From an uncultured Streptococcus sp. (GTDB taxonomy: Bacteria; Bacillota; Bacilli; Lactobacillales; Streptococcaceae): a stretch of 8,355 nucleotides of DNA. A program made the translations under genes and the position numbers. The notes below the pieces were generated by a model. The model was not told the origin of the DNA. It searched no databases and saw nothing but the letters and a program-made list of their open reading frames with translations. Each line of letters opens with the position of its first letter. The stretch's first letter is position 1. This document shows positions 1 through 5,857 of the stretch, in pieces. Location of the stretch: NCBI GenBank assembly GCA_900755085.1, contig CAAEFF010000063.1:1-8355 (forward strand), read 5' to 3'.

Positions 1-237
1 GAGCAAGACGCAGTGGTTGAGTGCTCAAAGCACTGCTTTGAGGTGGCGGATAGAACTTGCGAAGCAAGTATCCTAAGTCTTTGTTCGCTTTTTAAGCTTA
101 AAAGATGCCCTATGTTGACGGAAACTATGTTCCCTTTATCTGCAACCTTCAACAGTCTCCCAGACTGTTGAAGCTGTGCGGAGGTGGGACGACGAAATCG
201 AATTCTAACGAAATACCGATTTCTGTCCCACTCTCTT
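1..237 (-). repeat. Modular intergenic repeat, copy A (long form, runs off the window)
   Basis: On the minus strand this begins at 237 inside the oxidoreductase gene and continues past base 1. Its first ~64 bases (237 to about 174) match copy B (from 4468) with four substitutions, and its last 23 visible bases (23 to 1) are identical to 4577-4599 of copy B. The first module folds on itself: GTGGGAC (184-190) pairs with GTCCCAC (225-231), and GAAATCG (194-200) pairs with CGATTTC (217-223), leaving a 16-base loop. Between the shared ends lies a central cassette of about 150 bases that is not in copy B. It holds several dyads (147-173, 90-103, 55-69, 24-42). From memory, similar sequence recurs between genes in oral streptococci; the two copies here show the repetition directly. 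Confidence 0.85.
147..173. repeat. Perfect 12-bp inverted repeat inside copy A
   Basis: CTTCAACAGTCT (147-158) and AGACTGTTGAAG (162-173) are exact reverse complements separated by CCC. In RNA this would be a 12-bp hairpin with a 3-base loop. It begins exactly where copy A and copy B stop matching, so it marks the left edge of the copy A central cassette. No U-run follows on either strand, so it does not look like a classical terminator. Confidence 0.8.
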
Positions 238-1320
238 CTTCACATATTGTTCAACTGGATAATCTGCTGGATCTAGGCGCACCTTTCCTCCTGTCACAAG
301 TTGGGCCAGGTGCCAACCAATGAGAGGACCTGTTGTAAGACCAGATGAACCGAGGCCACTGGCGACATAGAGGCCTGCTTTATCAGGAAGAGCTCCCCAA
401 AAGGGCGAGAAGTCACTGGTGTAGGCCCGGGTTCCCACGCGCTCCCCGATAACTCCCGCTTGAGCTAGTTCTGGATAGTAGGCCAAGGCCTCTTCTTCCA
501 TCTGATTGAGCAGAGCTTGATCCACCTTCAGGTCAAAGCCCATCTCATTTTCATGGGTGGCTCCCATACTGATCTTTCCTTTCTGGAAGGGAATGATATC
601 CAACTCTCCTTCTGGCATAACCACAGGATAATTATCCGTATCTAGGTCTAGCTGATAATCCCGCAGTTGCCCCTTTTGCGGACGGACATCCACTTGGTAG
701 CCAAGTGGCTCAAGGATTTGCCCCAACCAGGCTCCTGTCGCTAGGATGACTTGGTCATAGCTCTCTCCTGCAATCTGATAGCCGTGATCAGAGATTGAGA
801 GAGCAACTTCTTCCTTGATCACTCTTGCGCCACTTGCTTTCAGAAGAGTTTCCGTGAGAAGAGCTCCTTCTACATGGGCTCCACCTGAGGCATAAAGGAG
901 CTGTTCAAAGCCTTGCAGACCTGGGAATTGTTGGGACACTTCTTCTGTAGTCAAAATCGATAAGTCTCCGATTAAGGGAGATTCTTCCCGTCGACTCAGC
1001 GCCAACTGATAGAGTTCATCTAATTTCTCTTCCTTCTTCTTGAGGAGATAGACCCCTGTCTGCTGGTAAAAGTCTGTTTCGATTCCGTCCTTGGCCAGGT
1101 CCGCTACCAATTCTTGGTAGAAATCAGCTCCTAGCCGAGCCAGACGATACCAGGCCTTGTTTCGACGCTTAGAAAACCAAGGGCTAATGATACCAGCCGC
1201 TGCCTTGGTTGCTTGCCCAACTCCGTGATCATAGACGGTGACATCTATCTGTGCCTCCTTGGATAAATAATAGGCTGCAGTGGATCCTACGATCCCTGCA
1301 CCGATAATGGCAACTTTCAT
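205..1320 (-). CDS. FAD-dependent oxidoreductase, D-amino-acid oxidase (DAO/DadA-like) family
   Basis: The 371-residue protein starts with a Rossmann dinucleotide-binding motif, GAGIVG at residues 7-12, followed by an acidic residue (D31) at the end of the second strand that should hold the adenosine ribose of FAD. ATGAWLG at 194-200 and the C-terminal block ASGLGSSGLTTGPLIG (320-335) are typical of the DAO fold, whose members oxidise amines or amino acids; the substrate cannot be told from sequence. There is no signal peptide, so it is probably cytosolic. The ATG is preceded by AAGGGG, which overlaps the TAA of the Nif3-like gene 9 bases upstream, so the two are translationally close and the gene is the third of an operon. 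Residues 362-371 and the stop codon lie inside repeat copy A, so the native C-terminus has been replaced or extended. Confidence 0.85.
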   Translation of the reverse strand: MKVAIIGAGIVGSTAAYYLSKEAQIDVTVYDHGVGQATKAAAGIISPWFSKRRNKAWYRLARLGADFYQELVADLAKDGIETDFYQQTGVYLLKKKEEKLDELYQLALSRREESPLIGDLSILTTEEVSQQFPGLQGFEQLLYASGGAHVEGALLTETLLKASGARVIKEEVALSISDHGYQIAGESYDQVILATGAWLGQILEPLGYQVDVRPQKGQLRDYQLDLDTDNYPVVMPEGELDIIPFQKGKISMGATHENEMGFDLKVDQALLNQMEEEALAYYPELAQAGVIGERVGTRAYTSDFSPFWGALPDKAGLYVASGLGSSGLTTGPLIGWHLAQLVTGGKVRLDPADYPVEQYVKKRVGQKSVFR

Positions 1321-1329
1321 GATAACCCC

Positions 1330-2127
1330 TTAGATATGGTAAAAAGGATTGGTGCTGGCTTGACTGCCCAGCACTTCGATCTCCCACGCTTCTTCAGACT
1401 TCCACTGATTGAGTTTTTCGACTAGTTTCGACACAAAGAGAACTTCGATATGGTGACCTGGATCCAAGACCAGGAGACCATCGCTCAGCATGTCTTGAGC
1501 CGTGTGGTAATAGATATCTCCTGTGATATAGACCTCTGCTCCTTTAGCGAGAGCATCCTTGTAAAAGGACTGGCCACTTCCTCCACAGATAGCGACGCGC
1601 TCAATGACCCGATCCAGATCCGCCTGGTCATAACCAACCAAGCGCAAAGTATCTAAGCCAAAGGTTTCTTTGACCTTTTGAGCCAACTGACCAAAGGTTT
1701 GAGTAGCTACCCGACCGATGCGACCGATTCCGAGTCCTTCTCCTGTCAGGCTGAGGGGTTCTGTATTTTCAATTTCTAAAAGTTGGCAGAACCAATCGTT
1801 CAATCCATCTGGGACAATATCAATATTGGTATGGCTGACATAGACTGCAATATCGTGCTTAATCAAGTCAATATAGATCTGATTTTGAGCCTGATCAGCT
1901 ACCAGATCCTTGAGGGGACGGAAAATGGGCGCATGCTTGACGATGATCAGGTCCACCCCATGGGCGATGGCTTCCGCCACCGTCTGCTCACGGATATCTA
2001 AGGCTACCATAACCTTCTGGATGTCTTTTTGCAGAGTGCCGACCTGTAGGCCGTGGGCATCTCCCTCCATGGAGAGTTCCTGAGGACAGTATGCTTCATA
2101 GCGTTTGATGACTTCACTTGCTAACAT
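1330..2127 (-). CDS. Nif3-like dinuclear metal-centre protein (YqfO/YbgI family)
   Basis: The 265-residue protein has the Nif3/YqfO fold signature. Probable metal ligands are H65 in KHAPIF, D103 in HTNID and H225/E228 in DPGHHIE. It lacks the extra middle domain of the longer Bacillus YqfO and is close to the short YbgI form in length. Biochemical function is unsettled: the family binds two metal ions, and GTP cyclohydrolase 1 type 2 is a common but weakly supported label. Where many members have two histidines (HHP), this one has K64-H65. The start is fixed by a near-perfect AAGGAGG six bases upstream, inside the 3' end of trmK; the genes overlap by 14 bases. Linkage to trmK is common in Bacillota and supports orthology. 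Confidence 0.88.
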   Translation of the reverse strand: MLASEVIKRYEAYCPQELSMEGDAHGLQVGTLQKDIQKVMVALDIREQTVAEAIAHGVDLIIVKHAPIFRPLKDLVADQAQNQIYIDLIKHDIAVYVSHTNIDIVPDGLNDWFCQLLEIENTEPLSLTGEGLGIGRIGRVATQTFGQLAQKVKETFGLDTLRLVGYDQADLDRVIERVAICGGSGQSFYKDALAKGAEVYITGDIYYHTAQDMLSDGLLVLDPGHHIEVLFVSKLVEKLNQWKSEEAWEIEVLGSQASTNPFYHI

Positions 2128-2803
2128 GTAGGACCTCCTTGATTTGGGCGATGCGCTCTTCTAACGATGCTCTGGCAAATTGATTCTCAACTGGGACCTG
2201 CTCCAAGGCGAAGGCTAGTTTTTCCTCTTCCTTGGACCACTTTTGGACAAAGGCTGGAGCTTGTTCTCGCATCAAATGGGGACCAAAGCGCAATTCCTTG
2301 GCTGTCAACTCTTGTGAACCCTGTTCGACCACAAGGATCTCATAAAACTTCTCGTTTTCTTCCAAGATAGCTTCAGCAACAATGCGAAAATCATGATCTA
2401 CCAACCAAGCCCGCAGTTCATCTTCCCGATTATTGGGTTGCAAGACCAAGCGAGAGACACCGGCTAATTTCTCAAGACCTGCCGCTAGGATATCGGCAAT
2501 CAAGCGTCCGCCCATCCCTGCAATAGTGATGCAAGAAATACTATCCGTTGGTTCAAATGCGGCCAAGCCATTAGCTAGGCGGACTTCAATCTTGTCCTCT
2601 AAACCATTATCGGCGACATTTTGAAGGGCAGACTGGTAGGGGCCCTCAACAACCTCACCAGCAATGGCAGCTTCAATTTTTCCTTCTTGCAAAAGGGCAA
2701 TTGGGAGATAGGCATGGTCACTTCCTACATCTAGCAGACGTGCTCCAGCTGGGACAAAGCTAGCCACCAGATTCAAGCGATTTGATAATTTCGTAAATTC
2801 CAT
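2114..2803 (-). CDS. trmK: tRNA (adenine(22)-N1)-methyltransferase TrmK
   Basis: The 229-residue protein is a class I SAM-dependent methyltransferase predicted to make m1A at position 22 of tRNA. Motif I is visible as LLDVGSDHAYLP (23-34). GEVVEGP (49-55) should contact the SAM ribose, AGMGG (95-99) follows, and the catalytic-loop signature LQPNN is at 121-125. The C-terminal third (about 165-229) is charged and helical, as expected for the coiled-coil tail that helps bind tRNA. Length fits the family. The start is preceded only by a weak AGAAAG; an extended -10 lies about 35 bases upstream. It is the first gene of the trmK-nif3-oxidoreductase operon. Confidence 0.92.
   Translation of the reverse strand: MEFTKLSNRLNLVASFVPAGARLLDVGSDHAYLPIALLQEGKIEAAIAGEVVEGPYQSALQNVADNGLEDKIEVRLANGLAAFEPTDSISCITIAGMGGRLIADILAAGLEKLAGVSRLVLQPNNREDELRAWLVDHDFRIVAEAILEENEKFYEILVVEQGSQELTAKELRFGPHLMREQAPAFVQKWSKEEEKLAFALEQVPVENQFARASLEERIAQIKEVLHVSK
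2134..2140 (-). promoter_or_regulatory. Strong ribosome binding site for the Nif3-like gene, within trmK
   Basis: AAGGAGG ends six bases before the ATG at 2127-2125. It lies entirely within the last codons of trmK, so translation of the two overlapping genes is probably coupled, and it decides the start of the second gene. Confidence 0.8.
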
Positions 2804-2835
2804 GTGCTTCTTTCTATACTTTTATTCCATTCCTT

Positions 2836-2864
2836 AGTATACCATGTTTGCACCATTAAAAAAA
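2836..2864 (-). promoter_or_regulatory. Promoter of the trmK operon (extended -10)
   Basis: On the minus strand TATACT (2841-2836) is preceded by TGG, giving an extended -10. Seventeen bases upstream there is only TTTTTT (2864-2859), which is also the U-tract of the yghU terminator, so the -35 is poor and the extended -10 must carry the promoter. The leader would be about 26 bases long. Confidence 0.55.
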
Positions 2865-2880
2865 GGCGCAACGGCGCCTT
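2857..2880 (-). terminator. Rho-independent terminator downstream of yghU
   Basis: Read on the minus strand, AAGGCGC (2880-2874), loop CGTT and GCGCCTT (2869-2863) form a 7-bp GC-rich stem followed by a run of seven T. It would end the yghU transcript about 200 bases beyond the stop codon and shield trmK from read-through. On the plus strand the hairpin lacks a U-run. Confidence 0.85.
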
Positions 2881-2904
2881 GTCTATTATGGAAAGGTATT
2901 ATTT

Positions 2905-3075
2905 TAGACTTTTCTTAGGTGAGTCCGGACGTCAGCGAACTTCGAAGAAGTTCCATGACTAAGTTTTTAGTCTAATGTCTCAAAACTTCCGGGCACATGA
3001 AACTTATACGTTTCATGTGCTAGACTCACGGCGGAAACTCTCGCAATCATCCTCAACAAGCCGATACTAGACTTT
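2905..3075. repeat. Palindrome-rich element in the yghU 3' region
   Basis: No gene is visible in the 270 bases between trmK and yghU; most of it is dyads. GCACATGAAAC (2993-3003) and GTTTCATGTGC (3010-3020) form a perfect 11-bp stem with a 6-base loop. GAACTTC (2937-2943) pairs with GAAGTTC (2947-2953), GACTAA (2957-2962) with TTAGTC (2967-2972), and GTCCGGAC (2923-2930) is self-complementary. GTGAGTC (2919-2925) and GACTCAC (3023-3029) could close the whole structure. TAGACTTT occurs at both borders (2905-2912 and 3068-3075), the second copy touching the yghU stop codon. This looks like a small non-autonomous mobile element or a structured 3' UTR; it shares no obvious sequence with the other repeat family here. 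Confidence 0.6.
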
Positions 3076-3862
3076 AGTCAATTTCCTTATAGTCCACTTC
3101 CAAGCCACGTTGCACTGCTGGGCGATTGGCGATTTTCTCTGTCCAAGCTTGTAAATGCTTGTATTCCTTTACATCTAAGAAAACTCCTGCACGGTCCCAG
3201 ACCTTGTCTTGGGCTAGACGGCCATACCAAGACCAGATGGCAATATCCGCAATGGTATAGTCATCCCCTGCTATATAAGGTTTGGTCGCCAATTCCTTGT
3301 CCAGTAGATCCAATTGGCGTTTGGCTTCCATAGCAAAGCGGTTGATGGCATACTCGATTTTTTCAGGCGCATAGTGGAAGAAATGGCCAAAGCCTCCTCC
3401 TAAGAAAGGTGCAGCCCCTGTCTGCCAGAAGAGCCAGTTAAGCACTTCTGTTCGTTTAGCAGGATCTACTGGAATCAATTGTCCAAATTTCTCTGCTAAA
3501 TACAAGAGAATATTGGCAGATTCAAAGACCCGAACGGCTTGGTCACCTGATTGATCCAACATGGCTGGAATTTTCGAGTTTGGATTGATGGCCACAAAGT
3601 CACTACCAAATTGGTCGCCATCCCCAATCTTGATGCGGTAAGCGTCATAGCCTGCATCCACTCCAAGCTCTTTTAGTTCTTCCAGCATAATGGTCACCTT
3701 GATTCCATTGGGGGTTGGAAGGGTATAGAGTTGGAAGGGTTGGTCACCTTTAGGAAGGCTTTGTTCAAAACGGGCACCTGCTGTTGGTTGGTTCAAGCCA
3801 CCCCAGGCTCCTCCCATTTGACTCGGTACTTCCCATACTTCTGGTAATTGATAGTCTGACAT
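3074..3862 (-). CDS. yghU: Glutathione S-transferase family protein, YghU-like
   Basis: The 262-residue protein matches the YghU/YfcG nu-class glutathione S-transferases. The thioredoxin-like N-terminal domain carries LPTPNG at 48-53, where Thr/Asn replace the usual catalytic Tyr/Ser/Cys. INPNSKIPA and FESANILLYLAEKFG are the glutathione-binding cis-proline loop and the E-S motif. The all-helical second half includes GGGFGHFFHYAPEKIEYAINRF and YTIADIAIW, closely resembling E. coli YghU. Such enzymes bind two glutathiones and reduce disulfides or peroxides. E. coli YghU is somewhat longer (about 288). No signal peptide, so cytosolic. The ATG has AGGAG seven bases upstream. It is a single-gene unit with its own promoter and terminator. 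Physiological substrate here is unknown. Confidence 0.88.
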   Translation of the reverse strand: MSDYQLPEVWEVPSQMGGAWGGLNQPTAGARFEQSLPKGDQPFQLYTLPTPNGIKVTIMLEELKELGVDAGYDAYRIKIGDGDQFGSDFVAINPNSKIPAMLDQSGDQAVRVFESANILLYLAEKFGQLIPVDPAKRTEVLNWLFWQTGAAPFLGGGFGHFFHYAPEKIEYAINRFAMEAKRQLDLLDKELATKPYIAGDDYTIADIAIWSWYGRLAQDKVWDRAGVFLDVKEYKHLQAWTEKIANRPAVQRGLEVDYKEID

Positions 3863-3893
3863 CTCATTTCTCCTTTTTTTCTAAGCTACTTCT

Positions 3894-3922
3894 AGCATAT
3901 CAAATATCAGGCTCCCTTTCAA
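3894..3922 (-). promoter_or_regulatory. Promoter of yghU
   Basis: On the minus strand TTGAAA (3922-3917), a 17-base spacer and TATGCT (3899-3894) form a sigma-A promoter. The -10 is preceded by TGA, so it is also an extended -10. The leader would be about 25 bases, ending in an AAAAAAAGGAG ribosome binding site. It sits at the broken 5' edge of the adenosine deaminase remnant. Confidence 0.75.
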
Positions 3923-3937
3923 AAATCTGCTATACGA

Positions 3938-4462
3938 ATGCTACTTGACTTTGCTGGCGATGAGCACAACTACTCTCCAGAAGATATTCGCCCTTTAATC
4001 GAGCAAGTCAAGAGTTACCATCGTCCTATGACGCTTCACGCAGGTGAGTGTCATTGCCCACACTTTGTAGCCCAATCGATTGCATTTGGCATCAAACGCA
4101 ATGGCCACGTGACAGCTCTATCTCATGAACCAGCCTTACTCCAATCCTTTATTGACAATGGTGTCACGGGTGAACTCTGCCTGACCAGTAATCTTCAAAC
4201 AAAAGCCGCACCGACTATAGAAGATTTCCCTTATCTAAAGATGAAGGTGGCTGGTGCTCGGATCAGTATCAATACCGATAACCGGACAGTATCTGATACC
4301 GACCTCACCAAGGAATACGCCCTCTACCATCAACATTTCCAAACCAAGGAAGCTGACTTTTACCAGCACAATGTCGATGCTATCCAGGCTTCTTTCGCAA
4401 GCGACGAGGAAAAACAAAAACTCCTCACCAGACTCGAAAAAGCTTACGCTGACTACTTATAA
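3938..4462 (+). pseudogene. add: Adenosine deaminase, C-terminal half only (5'-truncated)
   Basis: The 174-residue reading frame covers roughly the second half of an adenosine deaminase (usually about 335-340 residues), the enzyme that converts adenosine to inosine. DFAGDE, TLHAGE with the metal-binding His and catalytic Glu, the GH of NGHVTALSHE, ELCLTSNLQTKA and ISINTDNRTVSDTDLTKEY are in family order. The N-terminal HxH metal site and the first half of the barrel are absent. The frame stays open upstream only to a TAG at 3893-3895, and those codons do not look like the family. No ribosome binding site precedes the ATG, and the yghU promoter occupies the place of the missing part. It is the only plus-strand gene trace in the window, so I read it as a deletion relic, otherwise undamaged to its natural TAA. 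Confidence 0.85.
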
Positions 4463-4467
4463 ACGCA

Positions 4468-4644
4468 AAGAGAGTGGGACAGAAATCGGTCATTCGTTAG
4501 AATTTGATTTCGTCGTCTCACCTCCGCACAGTTGAGTAGGGCTGTAAAAGCTGATGAAATCAGCGTAGTATAGCCCACTCAACCACTGCGTCTTGCTCGA
4601 CAATCCAAAGTCAATTGAGAGGCTAGGACTTTTGTCCCAGCCTC
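4468..4644 (+). repeat. Modular intergenic repeat, copy B (short form, complete)
   Basis: It starts five bases after the add stop codon and ends seven bases short of the glycerophosphodiesterase stop codon. Module 1: GTGGGAC (4474-4480) with GTCTCAC (4515-4521) and GAAATCG (4482-4488) with TGATTTC (4505-4511). Central module: GTTGAGT (4531-4537) and GGGCT (4539-4543) pair with ACTCAAC (4577-4583) and AGCCC (4572-4576), around an inner hairpin GCTGAT-GAA-ATCAGC (4550-4564). Module 3: the segment shared with copy A (4577-4599), then a terminator-like hairpin at the end. In one frame the start reads KESGTEIG, a string I recall as the tail of many short hypothetical streptococcal ORFs; these are probably translated repeat rather than genes. 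Confidence 0.85.
4619..4644 (-). terminator. Hairpin terminator at the end of copy B, downstream of the GDPD-like gene
   Basis: An 11-bp stem, GAGGCTAGGAC (4619-4629) with GTCCCAGCCTC (4634-4644), has a TTTT loop on the plus strand. In minus-strand RNA all 11 pairs form, one as G-U; in plus-strand RNA the same position is an A-C mismatch, so folding is better for the metA-dnaD-GDPD transcript. The following U-tract is weak on the minus strand and moderate on the plus strand (TTCTGTTTTATTT). It probably works as a shared terminator between convergent units. Confidence 0.65.
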
Positions 4645-4651
4645 TTCTGTT

Positions 4652-5839
4652 TTATTTCGATATAGATTCATACACAGCCATATCCTCTGGGGTCAATAAG
4701 CCAGTGTAAAAGCCATCGACATTGATCGCTGCATACTTAGTTAAATTCTCATAGGTTTGAATGGTATGAACATAAACCCGTTTTCCAAGCTGATGTACCT
4801 GTTCGATAAACTTAGGAGTTAATCGAGAATCATCGATAGGTATAGTTACTGCTTCAATTTCCTTGTGCTTGGAAATAAAATCCAGTACCTCTTCTGCACT
4901 ATCCGGTGACGCATACAAGGTATAGATGACATGTTTGAAAGGATAAATCGCTTCGATTTCTCCGAACATATCCTGATGATAAATTTGTGGAATTACACGA
5001 TCCAATAGTTCTTTGTCCCGCTTATTTGCTTCTGAAACAAGTTCTTTAAATTGTGTGATCCTATCTTCCTTAGGGATTTCCATTGATTTGGTATCGGTAA
5101 CCAACACCATGTCCCGATTGATCAGCATTTGATCAAACACATCCCCTATCAGCATGGTCGTAAAGCGGCTTGGTGTTTCTGGGTAACCATACCCTTGAAA
5201 TTTCTTCCATTCTTTCGAAGAAAGAGCAACACCATCTTTGTTTCCATAATGGTGCCAATCGTGGACTGCAGCCAATTTCTTGTCACTAGTCAAATTAAAA
5301 TCCATTTCAAACAAGCGATGGCCGAGATTGTAGTTTTGCCGTAAAGCCTCTAAGGAGTTGGTATACTTCGTGTTGTACTCCTTCCCCCGAACTGTTCCTC
5401 CGGCGTGAGCTACCAGTCTTGGAGAAACCCTTAGCCAATCTTTCTGACTAACCTTGGAATAATGCACAAAACCATATTGGTTAGATAGCTGGCCGTTGGT
5501 CAAGCTTTCAAGCGTTTCCTTATCCACATAGGTTTTCTTCCAGAAAGTTGTCTTTTGATGAGCCTTAAAACGATAGTGATTCTTATCAAATACTTTTGTT
5601 TTTTCATTCCACTGGATGTCAATGGTCACATTGGCCTCTTTTTTGCGAAAGCCTGTCTTCGTTTTGGTATAACCAGCCTCCACCAGACTCTCCTCTACTG
5701 GGTACAAGCCCGAAGCTAATAGGTTGGTTCGTACGTAGTAAAAGCTGACCACACCAAACAATAAAAACAATCCGACCACTAACATAGTCGGATAGAGCCA
5801 TCTAAATCGTCTGGGTCTTTTCTTGTCTCCCCGTTTCAT
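4652..5839 (-). CDS. Membrane-anchored glycerophosphodiester phosphodiesterase-like protein
   Basis: The 395-residue protein has a basic N-terminus (MKRGDKKRPRR), one membrane segment at about 16-37, a linker domain to about 138 and a GDPD/PI-PLC-like barrel to the end. The long C-terminal part is probably outside the cell. Catalytic-type residues are visible: H145 in VAHAGG, E178 and D180 in FEMDFNLTSDKKLAAVHDW, and H193 as the second histidine. DGFYTGLLTPEDM near the end matches the family's closing strand. The usual HRG motif is HAG here, so the phosphate-contacting Arg is missing and the substrate may not be a simple glycerophosphodiester; teichoic acid or lipid phosphodiesters are only a guess. 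It lies 18 bases after dnaD. Its AGGAG (5852-5856) is 12 bases from the ATG, wider than usual, so expression may be modest. Confidence 0.8.
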   Translation of the reverse strand: MKRGDKKRPRRFRWLYPTMLVVGLFLLFGVVSFYYVRTNLLASGLYPVEESLVEAGYTKTKTGFRKKEANVTIDIQWNEKTKVFDKNHYRFKAHQKTTFWKKTYVDKETLESLTNGQLSNQYGFVHYSKVSQKDWLRVSPRLVAHAGGTVRGKEYNTKYTNSLEALRQNYNLGHRLFEMDFNLTSDKKLAAVHDWHHYGNKDGVALSSKEWKKFQGYGYPETPSRFTTMLIGDVFDQMLINRDMVLVTDTKSMEIPKEDRITQFKELVSEANKRDKELLDRVIPQIYHQDMFGEIEAIYPFKHVIYTLYASPDSAEEVLDFISKHKEIEAVTIPIDDSRLTPKFIEQVHQLGKRVYVHTIQTYENLTKYAAINVDGFYTGLLTPEDMAVYESISK

Positions 5840-5857
5840 TTGATCAATTGTCTCCTC

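Noticed and set aside
1..237. Copy A as a CRISPR array or BOX element
   Set aside because: There are no regularly spaced direct repeats, and the end modules do not match the boxA sequence I know.
105..323. Plus-strand open frame of 72 codons across copy A and the oxidoreductase end
   Set aside because: It is made of repeat sequence and antisense of the oxidoreductase gene; no ribosome binding site.
2881..3073. A small protein gene or riboswitch between yghU and trmK
   Set aside because: No open frame with start signals was found, and the structures lie upstream of the terminator on the yghU transcript, so they cannot be a leader of trmK.
4254..4535. Plus-strand frame of 93 codons ending in KESGTEIG-type residues
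   Set aside because: It is out of frame within the add remnant and then runs into copy B. The tail is the repeat read in one frame, not a protein domain.
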